Below, in pieces: positions 17,059 through 25,223 of a DNA stretch of 64,000 bases (within the stretch, counting starts at the first letter, position 1; each line of letters opens with the position of its first letter). The stretch comes from JBLNDJ01 sp050261515 (GTDB lineage: Bacteria; Acidobacteriota; Terriglobia; Bryobacterales; Bryobacteraceae). Below the pieces are notes generated by a model. That model was not told where the DNA came from. It worked only from the letters and a program-made list of their open reading frames with translations, and did no database searches. Location of the stretch: the NCBI GenBank assembly GCA_050261515.1, contig JBLNDJ010000012.1, forward strand, positions 1-64,000, in the 5' to 3' direction. The position numbers were made by a program, and so were the translations under genes.

Positions 17059-17735
17059 GTCCGGACCAGTTGCGGCAGTACCTTTCCTATTACCAGGATC
17101 TCGGCATCAGGACGCTGTACCGGAGGGCGGCGCCCGCCGAGGCGCTCGAACCGGCCGCTGCCGCCGACACCCTCGACCGGATCCGCGCCGATATCGGCGA
17201 GTGTACCCGCTGCCGCCTGCACGAGCGCCGCACTCAAATCGTCTTCGGCGTCGGCGACACGCAGGCGAAGCTCGTCTTCGTCGGCGAAGGCCCGGGCGCG
17301 GATGAGGACGCGCAGGGCATCCCGTTCGTAGGCCGCGCGGGACAGCTTCTCACGCAGATGATCGAAGGCACGGCGAAGAAGGAAGGCATCCCGCTGCTCC
17401 GCGAGAACGTCTACATCTGCAACGTCGTGAAGTGCCGCCCACCCGAGAACCGCACGCCCGAGCCGGACGAGATGCAGATCTGCGGCGAGTACCTCTCGCG
17501 CCAGCTCGCCGTCATCCAGCCCAAGGCCATCTGCGCGCTCGGCTCGACCGCCGTCAAGTACCTGCTGAATACCAAGGACGGCGTGACCAAGCTCCGCGGC
17601 AAGTGGCACGACTGGCGCGGCATCCCGGTGATGGTGACCTTCCACCCGTCGTACCTGCTGCGCGCCTATAACCAGCAGGCCAAGCGCGAAGCCTGGGAAG
17701 ATCTGAAGAAGGTGCTGCACTATGTCTACGACTGA
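17055..17735 (+). CDS. Uracil-DNA glycosylase, family 4 (Fe-S type)
   Basis: 226-aa base-excision repair enzyme that removes uracil from DNA. Active-site motif 1 is GEGPGADEDAQGIPFVGRAG and motif 2 is TFHPSYLLR. Four cysteines at 50, 53, 127 and 143 have the spacing of the family 4Fe-4S ligands. NVVKCRPPENRTP is typical. It sits between coaBC (4-nt overlap) and tmk (14-nt overlap); pairing with thymidylate kinase fits control of uracil in DNA. Confidence 0.95.
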   Translation: MSPDQLRQYLSYYQDLGIRTLYRRAAPAEALEPAAAADTLDRIRADIGECTRCRLHERRTQIVFGVGDTQAKLVFVGEGPGADEDAQGIPFVGRAGQLLTQMIEGTAKKEGIPLLRENVYICNVVKCRPPENRTPEPDEMQICGEYLSRQLAVIQPKAICALGSTAVKYLLNTKDGVTKLRGKWHDWRGIPVMVTFHPSYLLRAYNQQAKREAWEDLKKVLHYVYD

Positions 17736-18390
17736 CGCGCGCCGGCGTGGTGCAGGTCCCCGGCCCGCCGGACTTTTCGTGAACTTCGAAGGCGGCGACG
17801 GCTGCGGCAAGACGACGCAGATGCACATCCTCGCGCGGCGCCTGGCCGCCGAAGGCCGCGATGTGCTCGAAACCACCGAGCCCGGCGGCACGCGCATCGG
17901 CACCATGATCCGGCGCATCCTGCTCGACTCCGCCAACCAGGAGCTTTGCCCCACCGCCGAACTTCTGCTCTACTTCGCCTCGCGCGCGCAAAACGTCGAA
18001 GAAGTGATCATTCCTGCTCTGAAACAGGGCAAAATCGTGCTTTCGGACCGCTTTACGGACTCCACGATGGCTTACCAGGGATTCGGGCGCGGCCTGGGCG
18101 AGCAGATCGTCGTCGATCTCGACCGCATCGCCTGCCGGGGCCTGGCGCCCGACCTGACCATCCTGATCGACATCGATCTCGAAACCAGCCTGGCGCGCGC
18201 GAAGCAGCGGAACCTCGACCTCATCGAGAGCCGCATGGACGCGCAGGCGGTCGAGTTCCACCAGAAGGTGCGCGACGCGTATCTGGAACTGGCCCGGCGG
18301 GAGCCCGTGCGGTTTCGCGTGATTGACGGGCGCGGCGCGATCGACACGGTCGCCTGCGCGGTGTGGAAAGCCGTTGAGCAGTATGTTTGA
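17722..18390 (+). CDS. tmk: Thymidylate kinase
   Basis: 222-aa dTMP kinase. The P-loop GGDGCGKTT is at 24-32, TTEPGGTRIG binds substrate, LSDRFTDSTMAYQGFGRG carries the DR motif, and LTILIDIDLETSLAR follows. The first 17 residues are variable and lie partly over the end of the glycosylase gene, so a slightly later start is possible. The 3' end overlaps holB by 8 nt. Confidence 0.95.
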   Translation: MSTTDARRRGAGPRPAGLFVNFEGGDGCGKTTQMHILARRLAAEGRDVLETTEPGGTRIGTMIRRILLDSANQELCPTAELLLYFASRAQNVEEVIIPALKQGKIVLSDRFTDSTMAYQGFGRGLGEQIVVDLDRIACRGLAPDLTILIDIDLETSLARAKQRNLDLIESRMDAQAVEFHQKVRDAYLELARREPVRFRVIDGRGAIDTVACAVWKAVEQYV

Positions 18391-19399
18391 GAACTACTTC
18401 GGCAATCGTGCGGTGCAGGAAGCGCTCGGGCAGATGATCGCCAGCGGGCGGATCCCGCAGACCATTCTGCTCGCTGGGCCCGAAGGCGTCGGCAAAGCCA
18501 CGCTGGCCCGCCGGTTCGCGGCGCGGCTGCTCGGCTCGCCCGAAAAGATCGAGAAGGACGACCTCAGCCTTCCGCACAACCTCGACATCATCGCCGAGCG
18601 CGAAAAATGGCCCGCCGACAAGCGCAACGACGACCCGCTGCTGTTCGCCACGCATCCGGACTTTGTCACCTTCGCGCCCGACGGCCCGCTGCGCCAGATC
18701 TCGATCCCGCAGATGCGCCTGCTCAAAGAGCGCGCGCAATTCAAGCCGCTCCATGGCTCCTACCGTGTGTTCCTGATCGACCAGCTCGACCGCGCCAATG
18801 AACAGGCCGCCAACTCGCTGCTCAAAACGCTCGAGGAACCCCCGGAGCACCTCATCCTGTTCCTCACGGCCGCGAATCCCTACGACCTGCTGCCGACCAT
18901 CCGTTCGCGCGCGGTTTCGCTGCACGTGGCGCCGCTCGGCGACGAGGAGATGCGGGAGTTCGCCGCCGCGCGCGGGCTCGACGACGCCGCGCGCCGTGTG
19001 GCGCTAGCCCGCGGGAGCCCCGGCTTCGCTGTCTCACTCGATCTCGAGGTCTACGACCGCCGCCGCGACGCCATGCTGACGCTGCTCGAAGCCGCCTCCG
19101 GCGCCGCGCCGTTCGCCGCCTGGGTGCGGTACGCCGAATCCGCGCAAAACCGGCAGGAGAAGCTCGAGCCGCTGCTCGCAAGCCTCTACGGCCTGCTCGC
19201 CGACGTGCTCGCGCTGCAATACGGGGGTGCGGTCCGCAACCTGGACATCGAGCCGCGGCTTGCCGCCGTAGCCGGGAAGGTCAGCTTCGACTGGCTGCGC
19301 AAGGCCATCGCCAAAACCGACGAGCTGGCCCAGCTGGTACGCCGTAACATACAGAAAAACATTGCTTTCGACGCGATGATCATAGAATTGCGAGGCTAG
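18383..19399 (+). CDS. holB: DNA polymerase III delta-prime subunit
   Basis: 338-aa clamp-loader AAA+ subunit. FGNRAVQEALGQMIASGRIPQTILL precedes a P-loop-like GPEGVGKAT at 32-40; VFLIDQLDRANEQAANSLLKTLEEP is the Walker B/helical region. The sensor stretch reads IRSRAV, and the cysteine-rich zinc module seen in some homologues is absent. The ATG at 18383 is chosen because the family N-terminus begins there; upstream codons are over tmk. A tmk-holB pair is common. Confidence 0.9.
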   Translation: MFENYFGNRAVQEALGQMIASGRIPQTILLAGPEGVGKATLARRFAARLLGSPEKIEKDDLSLPHNLDIIAEREKWPADKRNDDPLLFATHPDFVTFAPDGPLRQISIPQMRLLKERAQFKPLHGSYRVFLIDQLDRANEQAANSLLKTLEEPPEHLILFLTAANPYDLLPTIRSRAVSLHVAPLGDEEMREFAAARGLDDAARRVALARGSPGFAVSLDLEVYDRRRDAMLTLLEAASGAAPFAAWVRYAESAQNRQEKLEPLLASLYGLLADVLALQYGGAVRNLDIEPRLAAVAGKVSFDWLRKAIAKTDELAQLVRRNIQKNIAFDAMIIELRG

Positions 19400-19489
19400 A
19401 GCGTTTTTGCTTTTTCCTGCGGGAGGTGTCGAAGCGAACTTTCTTGGCCTTCGCTGCGGCTGCGAAATGTTACCCTAGACTCTTTGACT

Positions 19490-20533
19490 ATGGTCGCCAT
19501 CGGACACATCACCCACAGCGAGATCTGCCAGCAGCCCGAGATCTGGGCCGATACGGTAAAGCGCGTGCGAGCTTCGGGGATCGCAGGGATCTCGAAGCCC
19601 GTGCTCACCGGCGCCGGCACCTCCGCCTACGCCGCATCGGCCATCGAGGCCGCATGGCCGGGCTCGCGAGCCATTCCCTCCACCGAGCTACTGCTTGATT
19701 TCTGCCGGTACCTCGAGCCGGACGGCGTCGTGGTGTCGCTGGCCCGCTCGGGTGACAGCCCGGAAAGCGTAGCCGTGGTCAGTAAAATCCAGCGGGCAAT
19801 GCCGCGGGTGCGTCATGTCGCAGTGACGGCGAACGCCGAGGGCAAGCTCGCGAATTGGAAGGGCGTCGAAGCCATCCTGCTCGATCCGCGGACGAACGAC
19901 CGCAGCCTGGTCATGACCAGCTCGTTTTCGAACCTGGTGACCGGAGGCATCGCGCTCGCGCGTCCCGAGGAGATCGAAGCCGCCCTGCCCGCGCTCTGCC
20001 GCGGGTGGGACCGGCTCCTCGAAAGCCACGAATCCAAAGCGCGGGCCATCGCCCAGAATCCGCCCGCCCGCGCCATCGCGCTCGGGTCGCCGGCGCTGTT
20101 CGGCGCCGCCCGCGAAGCCGCGCTGAAGATGCTCGAAAGCACCGCCGGCCGCGTCGGCGCGCTCGCCGAAACCTATCTCGGCCTGCGCCACGGGCCGCTC
20201 AGCTTCCTCGAGCGCGACAGCGTGGTGCTGTGCTTCCTGTCCTCGGACGCGAACCTGCGCCGCTACGAAACCGACCTCGTCAAGGAGCTGCGCGCCAAGA
20301 AACTCGGCCGCCTGATCGGCCTCGGCGCTCCCATGGGCGACGAGTCGCTGTTCGACGAGATGGTCACCACCGGCGCTTCCACGCTTCCGGATTACTTGCG
20401 CACTCCGGCCGAGATCGTCTTCCCGCAACTGCTTGCGTACCAGATGAGCTTGCGGCTCGGTCTCGACCCGGACAGCCCGAGTCCCGGAGGCGTCATCAAC
20501 CGCGTGGTTCAAGGCGTGGTGATCTACGATTAA
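19490..20533 (+). CDS. SIS-domain sugar isomerase, AgaS-like
   Basis: 347-aa protein with two SIS domains. LTGAGTSAYAAS and SLARSGDSPESVAV mark the first sugar-phosphate site, and AREAALKMLESTAGRVGALAETYLGLRHGP the second. This arrangement matches tagatose-6-phosphate ketose/aldose isomerase or GlmS-like C-terminal proteins, without a glutaminase domain. It likely deaminates or isomerises an amino-sugar phosphate. ATG 19490 is preferred to the TTG at 19484. Confidence 0.85.
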   Translation: MVAIGHITHSEICQQPEIWADTVKRVRASGIAGISKPVLTGAGTSAYAASAIEAAWPGSRAIPSTELLLDFCRYLEPDGVVVSLARSGDSPESVAVVSKIQRAMPRVRHVAVTANAEGKLANWKGVEAILLDPRTNDRSLVMTSSFSNLVTGGIALARPEEIEAALPALCRGWDRLLESHESKARAIAQNPPARAIALGSPALFGAAREAALKMLESTAGRVGALAETYLGLRHGPLSFLERDSVVLCFLSSDANLRRYETDLVKELRAKKLGRLIGLGAPMGDESLFDEMVTTGASTLPDYLRTPAEIVFPQLLAYQMSLRLGLDPDSPSPGGVINRVVQGVVIYD

Positions 20534-20540
20534 CGAGCGT

Positions 20541-20573
20541 AAGTACTCGGCCGAAGTGCTTGCGGCAGTACTT
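20541..20573. promoter_or_regulatory. Inverted repeat upstream of the Hfq-like gene
   Basis: AAGTACT (20541-20547) and AGTACTT (20567-20573) form a perfect 7-bp inverted repeat separated by 19 nt, 111 nt before the hfq-like start. The right arm overlaps the candidate -35 box. It could be an operator for the Hfq-like gene or a weak terminator for the SIS gene. Confidence 0.35.
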
Positions 20574-20600
20574 GCAATGTGATATCCATAGACATAAGTT
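20572..20600 (+). promoter_or_regulatory. Candidate sigma-70 promoter for the Hfq-like gene
   Basis: TTGCAA (20572-20577) and TAAGTT (20595-20600) are spaced 17 nt apart in a locally AT-rich stretch. Both boxes match the consensus only in part, so this is a tentative call. Confidence 0.3.
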
Positions 20601-20683
20601 CCAACTTACCGCCCGGCTCCCATACTTAGAGCCCCGCGAAGTGTGCTTATTAAATTTCGTTAATTGTAAAGGAGTGGCTTGCA

Positions 20684-21001
20684 ATGGAGCCCGCCAACCG
20701 CAGACTGATCCGCCCGGCCCTGGTGGAAGTCAAGGATCAACCGAACACAAACCGCCGCGCCAGCAACGGTGCCTCCGGCGCTCCTAAAAAGATCGTGCCG
20801 CCCGAGCAGACCAACGCGGAGAATTTCTATTACGTAAAGCAGATGCAGACGAAGACGCCCATGGTCATCGTGCTGCAGGATGGCGAGACGATCGAGGGCA
20901 CCATCGAGTGGTATGACAAGGCGTGCTTGAAGATTCACCGCGATAACGGACCGAACCTGTTACTGTACAAACCCTGCATTAAGTATATGTACAAAGCTTG
21001 A
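20684..21001 (+). CDS. Divergent Hfq-like RNA chaperone (Sm-like)
   Basis: 105 aa. A basic, disordered N-terminus (1-44) leads into an Sm-like core (about 45-105). VIVLQDGETIEGTIEWYD matches the Hfq Sm1 motif (strand, DG turn, G-x-I strand, aromatic-Asp), and NLLLYKPCIKYM stands where Hfq has its Sm2 YKHAI motif. Here residues 95-97 are YKP, so the RNA-binding His is missing. No long acidic tail follows. The ribosome site is AAAGGAG, 11 nt before the ATG. Role inferred: post-transcriptional RNA binding, possibly with altered specificity. Confidence 0.75.
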   Translation: MEPANRRLIRPALVEVKDQPNTNRRASNGASGAPKKIVPPEQTNAENFYYVKQMQTKTPMVIVLQDGETIEGTIEWYDKACLKIHRDNGPNLLLYKPCIKYMYKA

Positions 21002-21016
21002 GTAACATGGCGCCGG

Positions 21017-21496
21017 TTACTTACGCGATCGTTTTTTCAGTTCCAGGCGATATATCCTTCGTTGTCCCGCCTCCTCGTAACGGCGCCTTTCCTCAGCGGT
21101 TTCCGGAATAACCGGCGGGATAGGCACCCTCTTGCCATCCGCATCGATCGCAACAAACGTCACGTAAGCGGAAGAAGTGTGCCGGCGCTCGCCGGTGACG
21201 AGGTCCTCGACGAACACCTTCACCCCGACTTCCATCGAAGTGCGGAACACGCGGTTCACCGACGATTTCAGCGTAATGAGCTGCCCGATGTGAACCGGGT
21301 GGAGGAAGTTCATATGGTCCACCGAGGCTGTGACCACCGCGCAGCGGGCATGGCGCATTGCCGCCAGAGCGCCGGCCATATCGACCAGGTGCATCACGCG
21401 GCCGCCCAGCAGGAAGCCGAGCGGATTGGCGTCGTTCGGGAGCGCGAGCTCGGAGTACTCCGATGCGGACTCGCTGACCGGGCGGGGTTCTTGCAT
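21017..21496 (-). CDS. Acyl-CoA thioesterase, YciA-type hotdog protein
   Basis: 159-aa hotdog-fold enzyme that hydrolyses acyl-CoA. LPNDANPLGFLLGGRVMHLVDMAGALAA holds the conserved N-x-x-G-x-x-x-GG-x-x-M-x-x-x-D active-site pattern; VVTASVDHMNFLHPVHIGQLI and TSSAYVTFVAID complete the fold. The C-terminal 30 residues are charged. It is convergent with the Hfq-like gene, with 15 nt between stops, and the next minus-strand gene ends 12 nt upstream, suggesting co-transcription. Confidence 0.9.
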   Translation of the reverse strand: MQEPRPVSESASEYSELALPNDANPLGFLLGGRVMHLVDMAGALAAMRHARCAVVTASVDHMNFLHPVHIGQLITLKSSVNRVFRTSMEVGVKVFVEDLVTGERRHTSSAYVTFVAIDADGKRVPIPPVIPETAEERRRYEEAGQRRIYRLELKKRSRK

Positions 21497-21507
21497 AGGT
21501 CCGGGGG

Positions 21508-21957
21508 TTAGCGGCGGTGAGGGTGGTGCGCCTCGTCCTCGGGCTCGTTCTTGCGGCGGAGATAGCTCTCGATGTAGGCGCGCGCCTGTTTCTGGAACGT
21601 GTCGCCTTCGATCGAATGAGAAAAGCGGTCCGTGCCGGAGGAGTATTCGACCATGCCGCTTTGGAGCGGATAGTGGGCGCGCTCGGCTACGTAGAACACG
21701 GTCAGGGTTCCGCCGATGTCGGTGACGATACTGAAGCGGTACGCGTCTGGCCCGCCGCTTTCAGGGAACCGGGGGCACCGGCCGCGGGCGTAGCCCATGT
21801 TGCAGACCTCGCGCAGGCTGGAGGGATCGGGGTTCCATTCTCCGGACGCGCCGGCGCGGCAGCAGCCGCTATAGGGATCGCCTAGCGGGAGCCGTGGGTG
21901 CTTCGGCCACGCCGATTCGGGAAACCGCTCCACAGGATAGAAAAACGGGCACGCCAT
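21508..21957 (-). CDS. Conserved-looking cysteine-rich protein of unknown function
   Basis: 149 aa, beginning MACPFFYPVERFP. Cysteines at 3, 32, 33, 52 and 61 are concentrated in the first 65 residues, with PLGDPYSGCCRAG and REVCNMGYARGRCPRFP; the C-terminal half is Cys-free and mixed alpha/beta. The spacing could bind a metal or Fe-S centre, but it matches no family I know. The start is the ATG at 21957, 18 nt from the divergent TPR gene; an in-frame extension beyond it runs antisense over that gene. It precedes the thioesterase by 12 nt. Confidence 0.65.
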   Translation of the reverse strand: MACPFFYPVERFPESAWPKHPRLPLGDPYSGCCRAGASGEWNPDPSSLREVCNMGYARGRCPRFPESGGPDAYRFSIVTDIGGTLTVFYVAERAHYPLQSGMVEYSSGTDRFSHSIEGDTFQKQARAYIESYLRRKNEPEDEAHHPHRR

Positions 21958-21975
21958 CGCAGGTATATTAACATC

Positions 21976-22284
21976 ATGGACCGCCTCGACGCGCTCAAAA
22001 AACTGGCCGCACAGAACCCGGCCGACAACTTCGTGCGGTACGCGCTGGCGACCGAGCTTACGAACGCCGGACGCCTTGCCGAGGCCGCGGCGGAGTACGA
22101 GGCGATCGTCGCCGCGAACCCGGATTACTCGGCGGCGTACTTCCAGGCCGGGCAGGTGCTCGAGCGGCTGGGGCGCGCCGGCGAGGCGCGGGAGTTCTAC
22201 CGGCGGGGCATCGAGGTCACGACGCGCGCCGGAGAGGGACACGCGCGGGATCAGCTTCAAGCCGCACTCGACGCGCTGGGTTGA
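21976..22284 (+). CDS. Small TPR-repeat protein
   Basis: 102 aa made of about two and a half tetratricopeptide repeats: NFVRYALATELTNAGRLAEA, AYFQAGQVLERLGRAGEARE and a C-terminal helix. TPRs mediate protein-protein contact; no enzymatic domain is present. ATG 21976 is used; the in-frame upstream codons overlap the divergent gene. It ends 19 nt before the convergent secretin stop. Confidence 0.75.
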   Translation: MDRLDALKKLAAQNPADNFVRYALATELTNAGRLAEAAAEYEAIVAANPDYSAAYFQAGQVLERLGRAGEAREFYRRGIEVTTRAGEGHARDQLQAALDALG

Positions 22285-22303
22285 CTGGGAGCCTGCGCCA
22301 CGC

Positions 22304-23890
22304 TTACAGCGGAATCTCGAGCCGCGCTTCCGAGCCGACGTAAAGCTGCCGCGTCATGAACTGGTCCGGCGGCGGGTTTAGCAGCGTCGGCTTCATCAGA
22401 ACCAGAACCTCTGTGCTGTCCCTGGTATTGTCGTTCTTCCGCAGCGCCGTCCCCAGCACCGGAATATTCATAAGCCCGGCCATGCCTGTGAGCGTCTTCG
22501 CTTCGGTCGTGCTCATCAGCCCGCCGATCACGGCCCACTCGCTGTTGCGCACGCGCACCTTCGATTCGAGCTTCCGGCTCGAGATTACCGGAATCCCGTT
22601 CAGCGACTGCCCGGAAAGCACTTTGAACTCGGCCTCGACGTCGAGCGACACCTCGTCCATCCCGTTGGCGTGCGGCGTCACCTTCAGCACTACACCCAGG
22701 TCCTCGAAGTTGAACGACGGCACCACGCCGAGCGCCGCGTCCTGCCCCAGGAATCCGCCCGCGAGGATCGGGTACTTATTGCCGACGTGGAACGTCGCCG
22801 CCGAGCCGTCGAGCGAGCGCACCTGCGCGTCGAGCAGCGTCTTCGAGTACGACTTGTTCATCGTCGCGAAAAGCTGCGCATCGGCGATCCCGAGCCCGAA
22901 AATCGAATTTCCCATGAAGAACCGCGCCAAATTCGCCGCCGCGCCGGTGAGTCCGTTGCCGACGTAGAGAATCGGGAACTGGCTCGGCAGCAGCAGGCCG
23001 TAGGTGAACATGTTGGTGCGGTCCACTTCGAGAAACTGCATGTCGATGAGGAACTGCGCGCGCGTGTGGGCGAGCTGCTCGAACAGCGCCTGCGCGGGCC
23101 GCACCTTCGAGACGCGGTCCTTGATGAGCACCATGCGGCGGTTGGCGTCCACGGCCAGCCGCATGATGTCCATGGTCTGCTGCACCGCGCGCGCCAGCTC
23201 CTGCGCTTCCTGAATGGTCACGGTCTCGGGGATATCGATTGTCACCGCCATGGTGGGCTCGTTCTCGGTTCGCTTTTGCGGCGTGTCCTTCACGGCCATG
23301 ATGAGCCGCTCGCCGAGCGGGAAAACGAAGGTCCCGGTGGCGGATTCGACGGCGCGCAGCGCCTGGCGGTAATCGACGTCGTCGAGATGGAGCCGCACCG
23401 GGCGGCCGGCCTGAAAATCGCCGTCGAAGACGGTTTCGATCCCGAACTCGCGCGCCGTCCGCTCGATCACCGCCCTGGCGTCGCCGCGCAGGGTGAGCGT
23501 CTTTTTACCGGGCGTCGCTTTGAGCGTGGGAGGCCGGGCGAGCCGCCGCAACTCGATCAGCTCGCGGTCCGAGATGGTGTCGCCTATGCCGGCTTCAGCC
23601 GCCTCCGCCGGTGAAGTTTCCTCCCCCTGCGGTTGATCGGGCTTCGGCATCGCCTTGGCCTTGAGGGCAGCTTGCGTGCGCAGGGCCTGACTGCGAATCC
23701 AGTAGCGCTGATCGGTGGGGTCGAGTGCCGCGGCTTGGGAATAAAGGAGATACGCGCGCACGACGTCGCCGGCGCGCTCGGCACGGCGCCCTTCATCGTA
23801 CAATTGCGACGCCTTGGGTTCCTTCGGCTCGCCGGCGGCCAGGATCAACGCCGCCGCCAGGCACACAGCCATGATTCGGCACACGGACAC
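22304..23890 (-). CDS. Secretin-family outer-membrane protein (type II/III secretion or pilus)
   Basis: 528 aa. A signal peptide (MAVCLAAALILAAG) is followed by a TPR-like segment (about 30-80), a secretin/STN-like N0 domain (LTLRGDARAVIERTAREFGIETVFD), an N1-like KH domain and the secretin core (about 270-490), with VPSFNFEDLGVVLKVTPHANG, ISSRKLESKVRVRNSEWAVIGGLM and VPVLGTALRKND. The GTG at 23890 gives an Arg in the leader; ATG 23872 is equally possible. It diverges from the AAA+ gene with 52 nt between. It may be the outer-membrane channel of a pilus or secretion machine distinct from the Tad secretin. Confidence 0.88.
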   Translation of the reverse strand: MSVCRIMAVCLAAALILAAGEPKEPKASQLYDEGRRAERAGDVVRAYLLYSQAAALDPTDQRYWIRSQALRTQAALKAKAMPKPDQPQGEETSPAEAAEAGIGDTISDRELIELRRLARPPTLKATPGKKTLTLRGDARAVIERTAREFGIETVFDGDFQAGRPVRLHLDDVDYRQALRAVESATGTFVFPLGERLIMAVKDTPQKRTENEPTMAVTIDIPETVTIQEAQELARAVQQTMDIMRLAVDANRRMVLIKDRVSKVRPAQALFEQLAHTRAQFLIDMQFLEVDRTNMFTYGLLLPSQFPILYVGNGLTGAAANLARFFMGNSIFGLGIADAQLFATMNKSYSKTLLDAQVRSLDGSAATFHVGNKYPILAGGFLGQDAALGVVPSFNFEDLGVVLKVTPHANGMDEVSLDVEAEFKVLSGQSLNGIPVISSRKLESKVRVRNSEWAVIGGLMSTTEAKTLTGMAGLMNIPVLGTALRKNDNTRDSTEVLVLMKPTLLNPPPDQFMTRQLYVGSEARLEIPL

Positions 23891-23942
23891 TCAAAAATCT
23901 GACGGCGGAAGCCCCTCGAACGTGCAGTATGATTGGTACACC

Positions 23943-25193
23943 ATGGTCTCTTTCGCGACGCCTGCCTATTGCCCTCCGCCGCCGGAAACCGTCGAAGCCA
24001 CCGGCATTCCCCAGTCCCTGATCACGGACCTGGTTCTAAGGCGCACCTACGCCTCCGGGGTCAGCACCCTCCAGACTCTCGGGCACGCGCTGAAGCTTTC
24101 GCCGCTGGTGCTCGAAGTGGTGTTCCGCGACATGCGCCAGCAGATGCTGATCGAAGTGAAGGGAATGATCGGGAACGATTACAACTTCATGCTGACCGAG
24201 AAGGGGCGCAGCCTGGCGCTCGACCGGTTCCGCATCTCCCACTACGCGGGCGCCGCGCCGGTGGCGCTGAAGCAGTACGCGCGCCTGACCAAGGCGCAGG
24301 CGGCGAAGGTTAAGATCGACCGCAAGACACTACGGCAGCACTTTGCCGACCTGGTGCTGCCGGAAAAGCTGCTCGACCAGCTCGGCCCGGCCATCATTTC
24401 GCAGAACTCGATCTTCATGTACGGTCCGACCGGCGGCGGAAAGACCAGCCTGGCGGAGCGCATCCTGCGCGTGTACCAGGACTCGATCGTGGTGCCCTAC
24501 GCGATCGAGGTGGACGGCCAGATCATCCAGATGTTCGACCCGGTGGTGCACGAAGCGATCCAGACCGAGAGCGCGGACATCGATCCGCGCTGGGTCGTCT
24601 GCCGCCGCCCGTGCGTCGTCGTCGGCGGCGAGCTGGTGCCGAGCATGCTCGAACTGCGCCTCGACGAAGCGACGGGCGTCTACGCCGCGCCGCTCCAGAT
24701 GAAGGCGAACAACGGCGTGCTGGTGATCGACGACTTCGGCCGCCAGGTGATCGCGCCGCGCGAGCTGCTGAACCGCTGGATCGTCCCGCTCGACCGCCGC
24801 GTGGATTACCTGACGCTCAAGTACGGCGTGAAGTTCCAGATCCCGTTCGAGGTGCTCGTCATCTTCGCGACGAACCTCGATCCGAAGGACCTGGCCGACG
24901 AAGCCTTCCTGCGCCGGCTGCAAAACAAGGTGCTCGTGGAGCCGGTCGAAGACGACCTGTTCGACGAAATCTTCCGGCGGGTGATGACCGCGCGCAACGT
25001 GCCGTACGATCCCGACAGCGCGAGTTTCCTGCGCCAGCTTTGCCACGAGCACGGGGCTGCCGAGCTGCGCGCCTGCTATCCGGCGGACATCTGCCAGATT
25101 CTTGTGTCGATCAGCCTGTATGAAAACCGGGCGCCGCGCGCGTCCCACGAAGACCTGGCGCGCGCCGCCGCGCTCTATTTCGCGAAGCAGTGA
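23943..25193 (+). CDS. AAA+ ATPase, MoxR-like, beside the secretin
   Basis: 416 aa. The N-terminal 130 residues look like a winged-helix or adaptor region (LITDLVLRRTYASGVSTLQTL, MLTEKGRSLALDRF). The ATPase core has Walker A MYGPTGGGKTSLAERI, Walker B GVLVIDDFGRQ, sensor 1 VLVIFATNLDP and DEAFLRRLQNKV. The fold resembles MoxR or Mg-chelatase-type chaperone ATPases rather than a secretion motor. The start is ATG 23943; upstream in-frame codons lie over the secretin leader. The divergent secretin suggests joint regulation, but partnership is unproven. Confidence 0.8.
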   Translation: MVSFATPAYCPPPPETVEATGIPQSLITDLVLRRTYASGVSTLQTLGHALKLSPLVLEVVFRDMRQQMLIEVKGMIGNDYNFMLTEKGRSLALDRFRISHYAGAAPVALKQYARLTKAQAAKVKIDRKTLRQHFADLVLPEKLLDQLGPAIISQNSIFMYGPTGGGKTSLAERILRVYQDSIVVPYAIEVDGQIIQMFDPVVHEAIQTESADIDPRWVVCRRPCVVVGGELVPSMLELRLDEATGVYAAPLQMKANNGVLVIDDFGRQVIAPRELLNRWIVPLDRRVDYLTLKYGVKFQIPFEVLVIFATNLDPKDLADEAFLRRLQNKVLVEPVEDDLFDEIFRRVMTARNVPYDPDSASFLRQLCHEHGAAELRACYPADICQILVSISLYENRAPRASHEDLARAAALYFAKQ

Positions 25194-25198
25194 GTATG

Positions 25199-25220
25199 GG
25201 GCGGACGGGGGCATCCGCCC
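25199..25220. terminator. Bidirectional terminator-like hairpin
   Basis: GGGCGGA (25199-25205) and TCCGCCC (25214-25220) make a 7-bp stem with an 8-nt loop between two convergent genes. There is no T-run, as is usual for GC-rich genomes. Confidence 0.5.
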
Positions 25221-25223
25221 GGC

